From Akkermansia sp. (GTDB taxonomy: Bacteria > Verrucomicrobiota > Verrucomicrobiia > Verrucomicrobiales > Akkermansiaceae): 51,906 bases of DNA. The stretch's first letter is position 1; every line of letters starts with the position of its first letter. The stretch lies in the NCBI GenBank assembly GCA_017409465.1, contig JAFQSQ010000033.1, forward strand, positions 1-51,906, given 5' to 3'. Below the pieces are notes generated by a model. The model was not told where the DNA came from. It worked only from the letters and a program-made list of their open reading frames with translations, and ran no database searches. Both the position numbers and the translations under genes were made by a program. Shown one piece after another: positions 9,301-16,272 of the stretch.

Positions 9301-9393
9301 ATTACTCATACCACCATCGTCCCCGAACCAACGACAGCCACACTGAGCTTGCTGGCACTGGCCGGCCTTTGCGCCCGACGACGTCGTCGCTGA
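3304..9393 (+). CDS. Giant secreted S6/SPATE-like serine protease with beta-helix passenger and PEP-CTERM anchor
   Basis: A 2029-residue protein. The frame extends upstream into repeat copy A, but ATG 3304 gives a clean signal peptide (MKLHLPLSLRTSLFALFALG...AHA), so I chose it. Residues about 28-300 read as a trypsin-fold protease of the S6 (IgA protease/SPATE) type: His113 in TVCHQLGN, Asp160 in the YDYMLLRQSRIVT segment and Ser268 in GGDSGSPLL form a plausible triad. From about 450 to 1980 the protein is Gly/Thr/Ser-rich beta-helix. It includes autotransporter-associated strand repeats such as KLGEGTLILSAANTYSGTTT (about 1497-1516) and a related unit near 1277. The end is a PEP-CTERM signal: VPEP, a hydrophobic stretch and five arginines. 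No autotransporter barrel is present, so sorting should use the PEP-CTERM/exosortase route. The substrate is unknown. A nine-G run lies inside the protease-coding part. Confidence 0.85.
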   Translation: MKLHLPLSLRTSLFALFALGSVSVAHAASLHSDATLLTYTDFGQNKGRYVNESRTNALLQYIRSEAGGIVINYTDGTSPYVISPAQGMPNFSATIDEGSAALISPNIVATVCHQLGNIWSYSYGVRELGGGLKQQYDVVNIGTNATFSLRQPEGTTGTYDYMLLRQSRIVTDAEAYALSSLTNSTVNTLTNTKLYHSGGGHKYLYDASTGNTQDLGATYAYITGGINNITSAGTAGNAIAVNSNPDFPNGSGATLENPLPVAPKGGDSGSPLLVYNAQNGRYEYVAAMQTATVGANTSGVTARGNLDWTKETMAGLNAEIRLDGVSEVHLGRVETQLGDTITDGDYSTTRYTGAATDNNGNVLGNYIGLHHTKSTWRSLSDTLSRADGAWYNYNHSNFQNASDADLFFTQNLVFTNPSQEETKIVLDATVDTGIGYTEFGKGELDAARYIIESATTGNYQLHTSGYVIHEDTEVHLRLVNPSDHVSEWRKIGQGDLYIDGEGDTNALLNVGGKGKTYLNQKNGYAAYNVLVNTGATVVLNAENGTSQIERDLTFGAGGGVLDMNGNSMHWYTTAESQADDSRFSINALTEEAVITNDSGTSSVSTLTCKQGGDSTYLGSFVDTEKGALVIDYQGGGTWTLNSIRTDLSHNEASCLSVANGTVRLTGTNTVHAMGSAVGTNTSRYTNANDWHYADAAMKVNVGNGASFELGSHARLTGEVTVEQGGVYIMREGVTHAREYVEGGQELEDTSGYAAFFGHKGDVKLNGGTLDVQFNEGADSTLTYSGTVSGTGTMRVNSGRDGGVFEFSGVIDSTVQKVVEGGFLRLSGAAAADTENKWTVEAGGTLVENADVADTLDLINTDSTGTIALVRDRVEQVESGKHSSLSIGAYIGMTIQYGQAGTSEQLNTWRLGGGGGELVVNYRLSGSHELILGSSIESRGTVTLAGSTEAYTGKLLVQGITVNADLPENEIELNKGCVNVLGELSGKYTGSNITGDGALQLSFSNDMENNELALHEGLKADVHLNKGSVQYNAASSFGGNWTLHDGVSLRLGDKVNAVSDTLKLTVSGKAELQGTGNYSFAAGTLSGEGELVNAIAGDITITDLSNLAHYTHDSKGITTIIQASTAVNDISVKDGHVYLQTDDNNQRAKGNMVIDGGTLHFSSGGTSDMLDFRLSGRSIQVKNGTLDFGTTRQTMGGWSLVLGDAAMVTGNGNATYGAIDFNESNTIRATEGTSEIAAVTRIRSDKTLTYDISKDATLNVTGKVFVQEQNEKANIIKIGDGTLVFSSSGNNYKGTTTIKAGTLRSNNLASLGSVSLAQGSCLELTTYTADTSLDTISGSGKLTLSGSGTVKKSGEKSLAFSVDINSSTTFTFANDDVIDYNADSGTLTVAGGILDFGNTRQTMGNMDIYLRDGAKVTGSGGSYEQNGTQKAALDYDISGSTIYATKGTSTIEAVTRLRSTTTGDVNLNYDVSKDATLTVSGKIHADDADNRGLITKLGEGTLILSAANTYSGTTTVTQGILRIAKGGSIGSSELVLNGGTLEIEGSADNIFSASNKLKVESGKHSVFEAESMTISNALLDVGKGATLELQGGTYTLNGDLGTADSHLVVSSAGLTAADDNRSLYGLVEVKSDVAVTGTYRIDVAKGAELRLLNGASLTRAVADTNKGAYYINGTLTTAENAKGVQFVSVDDIHLNYQNEEKGGSISVATGAEMELSINVLQSYRKAEINVGKNATLDASGTNTIKLSSDTSVNLQSGATLALEHLAFSNKADSGTATLKSGGDEAYALSNANYELSNGHMVFDATSQATVKLKLNQSSVENACEHLLTLDNAANTLTGIHATKGDIKVQNVDWLDLEELAIAADTTVTADNVLVSELTRLEAGARLVGNLELANEAIVELDGTAILDGILNLQTGLILTGTALDEVRELAVGESYTLFSGVTELNLQLTESLYNMRSSADTVSYNALMAGEQVAAADYFSNLSGNAGLMLSFDSTDHFVNITHTTIVPEPTTATLSLLALAGLCARRRRR
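3688..3696 (+). repeat. Poly-G tract (G9) inside the protease gene
   Basis: Nine consecutive G residues encode Gly-Gly-Gly between the catalytic His and Asp codons. Loss of one G leads to TGA at 3749-3751 and gain of one G leads to TGA at 3711-3713. Either slip would cut the protein to about 140-150 residues. Confidence 0.95.
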
Positions 9394-9424
9394 CGAAACT
9401 ATAGCGAGCCCCGTTGTCCATTAT

Positions 9425-9448
9425 CAAGCCCCGCTGATGCGGGGCTTG
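9425..9448 (+). terminator. Terminator hairpin after the protease gene
   Basis: A 10-bp perfect stem (caagccccgc / gcggggcttg) with a tgat loop sits 32 nt after the stop codon. There is no long T run, so termination may be partial. Confidence 0.55.
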
Positions 9449-9546
9449 TCGATTTGGAACACACCGGCAGGCTATCCTTTTGCAGGTCGACTGCCCGCTA
9501 GTATAGTTCGATAAATAGCTAAACAGCAGGAATAGACTCATCGGTA

Positions 9547-9640
9547 GATAAATGGGAAGTTGCAGGGAAGTACAAAGTCAGATGGACGATGGACAAGGTG
9601 TAGAATTTGTCGGGCTGAAAGCCCGAGGAATGTTGAGCCC
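9547..9640 (-). repeat. Dispersed repeat copy B (right flank of protease gene, inverted)
   Basis: Reverse complement of copy A at 3026-3120. It lies in the 590-nt gene-free stretch 9394-9983, which is built almost entirely of repeats. Just outside it, 9503-9516 (atagttcgataaat) is matched in inverse orientation near 9917-9932. Confidence 0.9.
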
Positions 9641-9656
9641 GTGAGGGCGACAGCAC

Positions 9657-9849
9657 TTAGGCAGGCGGTGGAGCGCAACGCGCGGAACCCCTGTTCCCCC
9701 GAAGAAAAGCAAAAGGGAACCCCGTGAAACGGTGGTGACAGCCAGCCTCCGCGACGTGCATTGAGTGCTGTCACCACAGGTTCCCTGGGTTCCCATATAT
9801 TCGTTTGATGAACAGGGGTTCCGCGCGTTGCGCTCCACCGCCTGTCTAA
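9657..9849. repeat. 193-bp foldback (MITE-like) element
   Basis: Terminal inverted repeats of 40 nt (9657-9696 and 9810-9849) match at 39 positions, with 34 consecutive perfect pairs. Inside, gtggtgacagc (9732-9742) pairs with gctgtcaccac (9767-9777). No protein is encoded. It could be a non-autonomous mobile element or a large RNA/DNA hairpin. It directly adjoins repeat copy B. Confidence 0.8.
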
Positions 9850-9875
9850 CCTCTACCGCCCGCTATGCGGGCTCA

Positions 9876-9960
9876 ATATTCCGCTCGCTTGCGCTCGCCG
9901 GCTGCCCTCCAAATTTCCATTTATCGAACTCTATTTGCGAATGATGCAGCTATTCGTCGA
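9876..9960 (+). repeat. Degenerate dispersed repeat segment C
   Basis: It contains the 20-mer atattccgctcgcttgcgct, the inverse of 2827-2846. It also has a stretch (ccatttatcg...gcgaatgatgcagctatt) that loosely matches the region just downstream of copy A (3111-3154). It ends just before the stop codon of the ATPase gene on the other strand. Confidence 0.6.
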
Positions 9961-9983
9961 CAAACTAATAAATCAGCGTTTCC

Positions 9984-10973
9984 CTAGATTATGTCGGTCA
10001 TGCAGCGGGGGCAGGATTCTACCCAATGACCGGGCGAAACTTCTACCAGAGGATAACGCTTTGTCAGGCGCGATTCCGGTACGCCGAGACGCTGGCAGAA
10101 TCGGCAGCCTTCGACGTAGTCCTGAATGGGCGCAACCATGCCGGGGATGGTAGGGAGTATGGATTTGCGTTCGTAATTCCGCCTGGGCATGGAGGCGAGC
10201 AAGGCTCGTGTATAAGCATGGCGAGGATTGCCGAAGAGCTCCGTCACCTCTGCACTCTCGACCACGCGACCGCCATACATGACCAGCACCCGGTCGCAGT
10301 TCTGCGCGACTACCCCCAGATCGTGGGTGATGAGGATGGAGGAAGCCGACAGGTCACGACGCAGTTCCCTGAGGAGGTGGAGAATCTGCTGCTGCACCGT
10401 GACGTCGAGGGCGGTAGTAGGCTCGTCTGCAATAATCAGCTGCGGTCGGCAGGCCAGCGCGATGGCAATGACGATACGCTGGCGCATACCGCCGGAGAGA
10501 GACCCCGGGTACTCCAGAGCCCGCAAATCCGGGTTGGGGATGTGAACGTGGCGCAGGAGGTTGACGGCTTCCACCCAGGCGGCATCTGCAGTCAGGCCCC
10601 GATGAAGCATCAGCGACTCGGCTATCTGGTCGCCAACCGTATGCACCGGATTGAGGGCATTCATCGGTTCCTGGAAGATGACGCCAACGCGACCTCCGCG
10701 CAGCTCATGCAGCTGAGAAGGGGTCATTTTCAACACATCTTCTCCTTCGAACATCACCTCACCGCTGAGGATGCGGCCTGCAGGGCGCGGCAACAGCCGC
10801 ACCAGGCTCATGGCGGCGACACTCTTGCCGCTGCCGCTTTCGCCGACAATCCCCAGGCACTCGCCCCGCCCTACGGTGAAACTGATATCATCGACAGCAC
10901 GTAACAAACGGCCATCATCGGATTCAAAGGCTACGCTGAGGTTGCGTACTTCCAGTAGGGTGGGGTGGTTCAT
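9984..10973 (-). CDS. Peptide ABC transporter ATP-binding protein (DppD/OppD type)
   Basis: A 329-residue cytosolic ATPase that powers peptide import. Visible motifs are Walker A GESGSGKS, a Q-loop in [10 protein letters not shown], the signature LSGGMRQR, Walker [13 protein letters not shown] and the switch His in LITHD. The C-terminal tail carries the oligopeptide-transporter extension with cysteines ([14 protein letters not shown]). Its length fits single-domain DppD/OppD and is about half of the double-domain YejF. Its ATG overlaps the stop of the upstream binding-protein gene (ATGA), so it is the last gene of the operon. No second ATPase follows; the next DNA is the repeat island. Confidence 0.93.
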   Translation of the reverse strand: MNHPTLLEVRNLSVAFESDDGRLLRAVDDISFTVGRGECLGIVGESGSGKSVAAMSLVRLLPRPAGRILSGEVMFEGEDVLKMTPSQLHELRGGRVGVIFQEPMNALNPVHTVGDQIAESLMLHRGLTADAAWVEAVNLLRHVHIPNPDLRALEYPGSLSGGMRQRIVIAIALACRPQLIIADEPTTALDVTVQQQILHLLRELRRDLSASSILITHDLGVVAQNCDRVLVMYGGRVVESAEVTELFGNPRHAYTRALLASMPRRNYERKSILPTIPGMVAPIQDYVEGCRFCQRLGVPESRLTKRYPLVEVSPGHWVESCPRCMTDII

Positions 10974-13189
10974 GGCAGAGCGGGTTGCGAGCCGGAGGGT
11001 TGCTTGGGCAGCGGCACATCGATATGGGACTCAGGATACGCCCCATCGCCGGTACGGATGCGCAGGGTTTCCTCTTTTGTCGCCTCATCAATCCAATACA
11101 GATGACTATCCAACGGGTCGTAGTACCGCGGTGGGCAGAAACGGCACTCAGGGGTATCAGGCCAGCGCAGCCAACGCCACTGAGCAAAGCGCCAGAAGGA
11201 GGTGGACCATCCCGGCACCCAGGCAGCGGACTCCGCGATCAACTCCTGCACACGATGATGCGCCCTGATACTTTCCTCCTCGGTAGAGGCCATGCGGCAG
11301 TCCAGGATGGCGGCGTCGAGCTCGGGAGATGCCGTGGCGGTGATGTTGTTCGTACCGGGCAAGGGGGTGCCGTCCTCCTTGTACGCGTAAACGGATGAGA
11401 AAAACGGGGTCGGGTCGGGCAAGGGCGGAGAAAACCCCCAGGAGAAGATGGCAGCGACATACTGCTTCTCCTTTACCTTGAGGTAGAAGACGGTATCATC
11501 CATCTGCTCCAGGCGCAAATCAAGGCCGCACTTGGCGGCGTCTTCCCGCAGAGTATTCATGCAGTTGGCATAGAGCGGGTCGATACGCGAGCTGACCACG
11601 ACTTGCAGGCGCGTACCATCGGGTTTGCAGAGTATGCCATCCGGGGTCTCCTCCGTATAGCCGGCCATGGCAAAATAGCTGCGGGCTTTTTCCGGGGAGT
11701 ACGGCAGGGCCTTGAGTTTATCATTGGTGTACTTCCCGAATCCGGAGAAATAGGAGGCGCTGCGGGTATAATCGCCGCGGAATATGGTATCAATGACGGC
11801 CTGGACATGGAGAGCATGATGAAAACCCAGTCGCATGTTCCTGTCATTGAACGGAGGACGCGAGCAGTTGAGATGCCAGCCAAAGCAGTTGCGCGGCCAG
11901 ATGTTGCTGAAGTGGACGCGCTGAATCAGGCCTCGATACACCGGCTCGATTTCCATCCCCTCGTACCACACATCAGCATCGCGGGCGGAGAATACGTCCA
12001 ACTGGCCGATACGGAACAGCTCGCGCATCTTCGTCGTATCAGAGACAAAGTAGTAGACGATGTTATCGACATTGCACGAATAGCGCGTGAAACGACGGTT
12101 TGCAGCCCACCAGCCTGCCACCCGGCTGAGCACCATGCGACGCCCCATTGTCAGGCCGTCCGGTCTGATGGTGTAGGCTCCGGTAGTGGGTGCTACGCGC
12201 CACAGATAGCGGGTAGGATAATCCGGGCCGAACTCGGCATAAAAACGCGTGCACGACGCCGGTATAGAGGCATAGATGGGTGCATACGGTCGCGGGGTAT
12301 TGAGGGTGACCGCCAGATAATCGTTGCCATACACCGTGATACGGGCGAAGTTGCCCATGTAATAATCACCGTAAAACGGCTCTACCGCATAGGGAGAAGT
12401 ACGCAAAAAGAGCGAGCACACATAGTCGCGCGTTGTCAGCGTGTCGCCGTTGGAAAACTTCGCTGCGGGGTCGATGTGGAAGTAAACCGTCCGACGGTCA
12501 GCAGAAACAGCCCAGCGATCAGCGGTGCCCGGTATCAGACGCCCGGTACCGGGATGCAGCCGTACCAGCGGCAGGTCGATATCATCGTAGACATAGCGAC
12601 GGGTCGAATTATTGCTGTTGGGGCCAAAAGGCCGCAGTGTATTGGGAAATGAGCGCTGAATCGGCAATCTCAGAGTCCCGCCTTTCCGGGCTTCGGGGCT
12701 CCCCAGCTCCGGCTCTGCGGTCCCATCCTCCCACTTCAGGTTGTCCGGCAAATCCACCGGGCGGCGGAACACGAGGAAATCGCCCATCTTGCGCCGCTCC
12801 AGCAAATTCGACAGCAGGAATCCGTCTGCCCGAGCCCGGACCCCGGCATTCCGATGCGCCCGTGAACCCGGCACGGCAGAAAGATAGGCGCTCATCGAGC
12901 GCTTCAACGCCTGGGTCTGAGTGTCGATGGAGTCCTCCAGATAGGCTTTCACCTGAGCGTTCCAGCGTTCGGGGAAGCCGCGGAATCCCTCCGGCATGCG
13001 CCAGCGTTTGGTATATGAGGAGACGTTGTCCGTATCCGAAAAAGCGTAGGGCAATTGCTCATTCTCCGGGGGTTGCCAGCTGATGCCCTCAATATCGTGG
13101 CGGCCATCGCACCCACACAGTCCCCCACAGATTGTGAGCAGCAGCAGCCCCACAATCATATAGCTCAAGGTGTGAATCAGCTTGTTCAT
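10970..13189 (-). CDS. Peptide ABC transporter substrate-binding lipoprotein (SBP_bac_5)
   Basis: A 739-residue exported lipoprotein: a hydrophobic signal ends in LCGC with Cys27 as the likely lipidated residue. I chose ATG 13189, one nt after the upstream permease stop, because an earlier in-frame ATG would put about ten polar residues before the signal. Residues about 40-170 are an N-terminal extension. From about 175 (GGTLRLPIQ) the family-5 binding fold follows, with FHIDPAAKFSNGDTLTTRDYV as its hallmark strand and helix. The YejA-like length and the permease types suggest an oligopeptide or microcin-type substrate. It overlaps the ATPase gene by 4 nt. Confidence 0.9.
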   Translation of the reverse strand: MNKLIHTLSYMIVGLLLLTICGGLCGCDGRHDIEGISWQPPENEQLPYAFSDTDNVSSYTKRWRMPEGFRGFPERWNAQVKAYLEDSIDTQTQALKRSMSAYLSAVPGSRAHRNAGVRARADGFLLSNLLERRKMGDFLVFRRPVDLPDNLKWEDGTAEPELGSPEARKGGTLRLPIQRSFPNTLRPFGPNSNNSTRRYVYDDIDLPLVRLHPGTGRLIPGTADRWAVSADRRTVYFHIDPAAKFSNGDTLTTRDYVCSLFLRTSPYAVEPFYGDYYMGNFARITVYGNDYLAVTLNTPRPYAPIYASIPASCTRFYAEFGPDYPTRYLWRVAPTTGAYTIRPDGLTMGRRMVLSRVAGWWAANRRFTRYSCNVDNIVYYFVSDTTKMRELFRIGQLDVFSARDADVWYEGMEIEPVYRGLIQRVHFSNIWPRNCFGWHLNCSRPPFNDRNMRLGFHHALHVQAVIDTIFRGDYTRSASYFSGFGKYTNDKLKALPYSPEKARSYFAMAGYTEETPDGILCKPDGTRLQVVVSSRIDPLYANCMNTLREDAAKCGLDLRLEQMDDTVFYLKVKEKQYVAAIFSWGFSPPLPDPTPFFSSVYAYKEDGTPLPGTNNITATASPELDAAILDCRMASTEEESIRAHHRVQELIAESAAWVPGWSTSFWRFAQWRWLRWPDTPECRFCPPRYYDPLDSHLYWIDEATKEETLRIRTGDGAYPESHIDVPLPKQPSGSQPALP

Positions 13190-13190
13190 A

Positions 13191-14789
13191 TCATTCGTAG
13201 TATGTCCTCCGACGGGGATCACACGCCTCGCGAATACCCTCTCCGATAAAGGTCACCAGCAGCAGCGTAACAGCCAGTGCACAGAACGCCGACGATACCA
13301 CCCAGGGGGATGACAGCTTGGAAAGTCCGTCGTTGAGCAGGCGTCCCCAGCTGGCATAGGTCTCCGGCAGGCCGAATCCCAGGTAATCCAGCGAGGTCAG
13401 CGAGAACACCACGGCCGCAATGCTGAACGGCAGAAGGGTAATCACCACGCCCATGATATTGGGCAATATATGGCGGAACAGGATACGACGAGTACCGGCT
13501 CCCATCACCCGAGCCGCCGCCACATAGTCGCGCGTCTTCTCCTTCATGGTGGCCGTTCGCACGATATAGGTCATATGCATCCACCCGAAAAGGGCCAACA
13601 GACTCAGAATGAGGAACATGCCCCTTAACTCCAGAGGAAGGATATCTGCCAGTATCATCACCACAAACAGGAACGGCAGCTGCGACAGGATTTCGATAAT
13701 ACGTTGAAGAGTAATATCTAGCACCCCGCCAAAGTAGCCCATGAGCATCCCCAGTGTGATACCTATACCGTATATCAGTGGCAGGTAAAAGAGTGCCGCC
13801 GTGATATATACCTGCAGGCCGCCGAACAATACGGCCGCGATATCCGCCCCGCGACTGTCCGTCCCCAGCAGATGTCCACCTGTCAGGGGCGGCGCCGGAT
13901 GGTAGTATACCACACAGGCATCTTTCGGCGAAGTGAGGCTCTCGAACTCCTCCACCGACCCGACACCCGTATAGTGGTGTTCCCTCATCCTGCCCTCGAC
14001 ATAGTGCGCACCATAGACCTCTTTGCGGTCACGCGACCAGCCCTGCACGTAGCCATCAGGCAGCCCGGCGCGACAGCGGGTGCGCAGGTGCGGCATGCCA
14101 TCATCGTACAGGCGGCTCGCGATACCGTTGAACGGCACCTCACTGCCGACCTCGTAGTAGCGGCCGTCACGGCGAATCTCTAACGGTGACGTCGGGAACG
14201 GCACGGCATCCGTCACCGGGTCATAGGGGATAGGGGGCATCACGACTACATCCGGTGCACCGGGCAGACCGACGGATGCGGCCAGCTCACGGTAATCTGC
14301 CTCGGCCTGTGCCTCATCGCCCACCATACCAAAGGTATCACCCGAAATGATGGCTCGGGTGAATGCCGGGAAATACCACTGCCCCTCGTATTTGACCGCC
14401 AGAGCACGCTTGCCGACGATGCACTGATCCAGCCCGGCCAGTATCAGTACCAGGATGAGCAGCAGCAGCGACCAATAGCCGCGTTTCATCTTCCTGAAAC
14501 GCTGGACACGCTTGGCCAGCTCCGGAGCCATACGCAGGCTGAAGCGCGGACGCAGCATCAGGTAGAGCCCGGCCACCACCAGCAGCACCATACTCAACCA
14601 GCCAAACCAGTGAAATGAACCATCCACCTCCAGATCCGGGACGTAGTGTCCGCTGATATGGAGTGCCCCTATCTCACGGCTCAGCGTAAAAGGCCAGGAT
14701 ACCGTAGGAATCAGCCACCCATTCAGCTCACCGACTATACCGGCAGCTGCAGCAAGGAGCAGGAAGAGGGCTAAGACGTTCTTAAGCAT
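13191..14789 (-). CDS. Peptide ABC transporter permease (DppC/YejE type) with enlarged loop
   Basis: A 532-residue inner-membrane permease. ATG 14789 overlaps the upstream permease by 8 nt; a start at 14813 would add eight residues. The C-terminal 220 residues are a standard BPD permease domain with the EAA loop (VAAARVMGAGTRRILFRHIL) and GTDSRGADI just before it. Between the N-terminal spans and this core lies an extracytoplasmic region of roughly 190 residues that ordinary YejE/DppC proteins (about 300-340 aa) lack. Part of it (PFNGIASRLYDDG...GLPDGYVQGW) resembles a MORN_2-type repeat. Confidence 0.87.
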   Translation of the reverse strand: MLKNVLALFLLLAAAAGIVGELNGWLIPTVSWPFTLSREIGALHISGHYVPDLEVDGSFHWFGWLSMVLLVVAGLYLMLRPRFSLRMAPELAKRVQRFRKMKRGYWSLLLLILVLILAGLDQCIVGKRALAVKYEGQWYFPAFTRAIISGDTFGMVGDEAQAEADYRELAASVGLPGAPDVVVMPPIPYDPVTDAVPFPTSPLEIRRDGRYYEVGSEVPFNGIASRLYDDGMPHLRTRCRAGLPDGYVQGWSRDRKEVYGAHYVEGRMREHHYTGVGSVEEFESLTSPKDACVVYYHPAPPLTGGHLLGTDSRGADIAAVLFGGLQVYITAALFYLPLIYGIGITLGMLMGYFGGVLDITLQRIIEILSQLPFLFVVMILADILPLELRGMFLILSLLALFGWMHMTYIVRTATMKEKTRDYVAAARVMGAGTRRILFRHILPNIMGVVITLLPFSIAAVVFSLTSLDYLGFGLPETYASWGRLLNDGLSKLSSPWVVSSAFCALAVTLLLVTFIGEGIREACDPRRRTYYE

Positions 14790-16113
14790 GGTCAAACTTG
14801 ATACGTGGGTCAATCAACGCCACCAGAATATCCGAAAGAAGATTGCCTATCACGATAACGACCGAGGTCAGCAACAGTGTACCCATTATCAGGGAATAGT
14901 CCTTATCCATCAGCGCCTGAAAGCTCAACATCCCGAAACCCTGGATATCAAACACGCGCTCAATCAGAATCGAACCGCTGAACACCGTGCAGATAACCCC
15001 GCCCAGCGTGGATATGATAGGAATGAATGAATTGCGGAACGCATGCCCCCAGACAGCCCGACGGAAGCTGACCCCCTTGGCCACGGCCGTACGCACATAA
15101 TCGGCCGAGATGTTCTCCATGAGGCTGTTTTTCATCATCATCGTCGTCATGGCAAAGGTCGATGCGACGTAGCAGAGCAAGGGCAGTACGGTGTGCATCG
15201 TGAGATCCTTCACCTGCTCCCAGGTGCCCATATCAGCAAAACCCGGACTGGTCAGCCCATACATCGGGAACCACTCCAGACGAGCGCCCAGATAAATAAG
15301 CAGCACGGCTCCCAGCGCAAACCCCGGTACCGCATAGCCGGCAAAAATCAGCACGCTGCTGATGCTGTCGAACCAGCCACGGTGCCAGAGAGCCTTGAAA
15401 ACACCCAGCGGCACACTTACCAGATAGGTGATGATGGCACCCAGTATGCCGAAGTAGAGCGACACAGGCAGGCGATCCCGTATCATCGCGCCTACCGGTT
15501 CGTGGTATTTGTAAGAAAGCCCCAGACTCCCCTGAAGAATGCCATCGCGCACACGCCGGGCTGCCACGGCGCGCCAGTGGCGCCCCGCTGGCGACTCAGC
15601 ACGCTCGCGGATGAGTCGGGCATCACTGACGCCGTGACGCCGAGCCCAGCCTTGCGCCCGCTGTTGCGGCGATTCAACCCTGATATGCCAGCTTTCATCC
15701 TCCAGCCAGTCAAGCTCGCGGTACACAGGGCGACTCCCCTCCCGCTGCACCTCAAGCAAGGCTGATTTACCGGCAGAATTAGTGAGCGTCAGGTAGGCCT
15801 TCCCCTCTCGATTGAACTCTGAGCGCTCAACCTGAATATCCCGAGGCAATATACCGAGCCACTGCAGATAGGCTTTCCCTATCGGCTCATGCAGGCAGAA
15901 CATCTCTTCCAGCCGTTCCAGATCATCCTCGCCTACACTGTCCAGCGCCCCGGATATCGCTTTCTCCCCACTGAGAGCCCCCACCGCCTGCTCCTGCAGC
16001 ATCCGCTCTACCGGGCCACCCGGTACCATACGAGTCAGACAGAACACCAGAAAGGTGATGCCTATCAGCGTGAGAGGCATCAGCAAGAGGCGTCTGAGAA
16101 TATATCGGCGCAT
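14782..16113 (-). CDS. Peptide ABC transporter permease (DppB/YejB type)
   Basis: A 443-residue inner-membrane permease and first gene of the importer operon. The N-terminus (RRLLLMPLTLIGITFLVFCL) and VPGGPVE motif are typical of DppB/YejB. The EAA loop is near VRTAVAKGVSFRRAVWGHAF, and the C-terminus reads DILVALIDPRIKFD. The loop after the first membrane span is lengthened (about residues 60-190), including a charged segment with WLEDESWHIRVESPQQRAQG. YejB-type permeases are about 360 residues, so the extra length is in this loop. A good promoter precedes it at 16128-16156. Confidence 0.9.
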   Translation of the reverse strand: MRRYILRRLLLMPLTLIGITFLVFCLTRMVPGGPVERMLQEQAVGALSGEKAISGALDSVGEDDLERLEEMFCLHEPIGKAYLQWLGILPRDIQVERSEFNREGKAYLTLTNSAGKSALLEVQREGSRPVYRELDWLEDESWHIRVESPQQRAQGWARRHGVSDARLIRERAESPAGRHWRAVAARRVRDGILQGSLGLSYKYHEPVGAMIRDRLPVSLYFGILGAIITYLVSVPLGVFKALWHRGWFDSISSVLIFAGYAVPGFALGAVLLIYLGARLEWFPMYGLTSPGFADMGTWEQVKDLTMHTVLPLLCYVASTFAMTTMMMKNSLMENISADYVRTAVAKGVSFRRAVWGHAFRNSFIPIISTLGGVICTVFSGSILIERVFDIQGFGMLSFQALMDKDYSLIMGTLLLTSVVIVIGNLLSDILVALIDPRIKFDHA

Positions 16114-16127
16114 GCAGTATCCTGCAT

Positions 16128-16156
16128 ATTCTAACCTTTCACTCCCACGCTGGCAA
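16128..16156 (-). promoter_or_regulatory. Promoter of the peptide importer operon
   Basis: Read on the minus strand: TTGCCA (16151-16156), 17-nt spacer, TAGAAT (16128-16133). The -10 box ends 14 nt before the start codon, implying a leader of only about 7-8 nt. Confidence 0.65.
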
Positions 16157-16235
16157 GTTCAGAGTTGCATCCGGGCGCACATTTATGCTCTTTTTCCGCA
16201 GCAAGCGACAAAATCACCGCGCATGACTTCTTGTC

Positions 16236-16264
16236 TTGATGCAGTACAAAGAATATGGTACAAT
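16236..16264 (+). promoter_or_regulatory. Promoter of the two-component operon
   Basis: TTGATG (16236-16241), 17-nt spacer, TACAAT (16259-16264). The next in-frame ATG (16273) is 8 nt after the box, so the mRNA would be leaderless or nearly so. The earlier in-frame ATG at 16255 lies upstream of and next to the -10 box and is unlikely to be used. Confidence 0.65.
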
Positions 16265-16272
16265 CCCGCGCG

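Noticed and set aside
9538..9838. Small open frames within the foldback and repeats
   Set aside because: They cross the repeat arms, have no start signals and change with repeat orientation.
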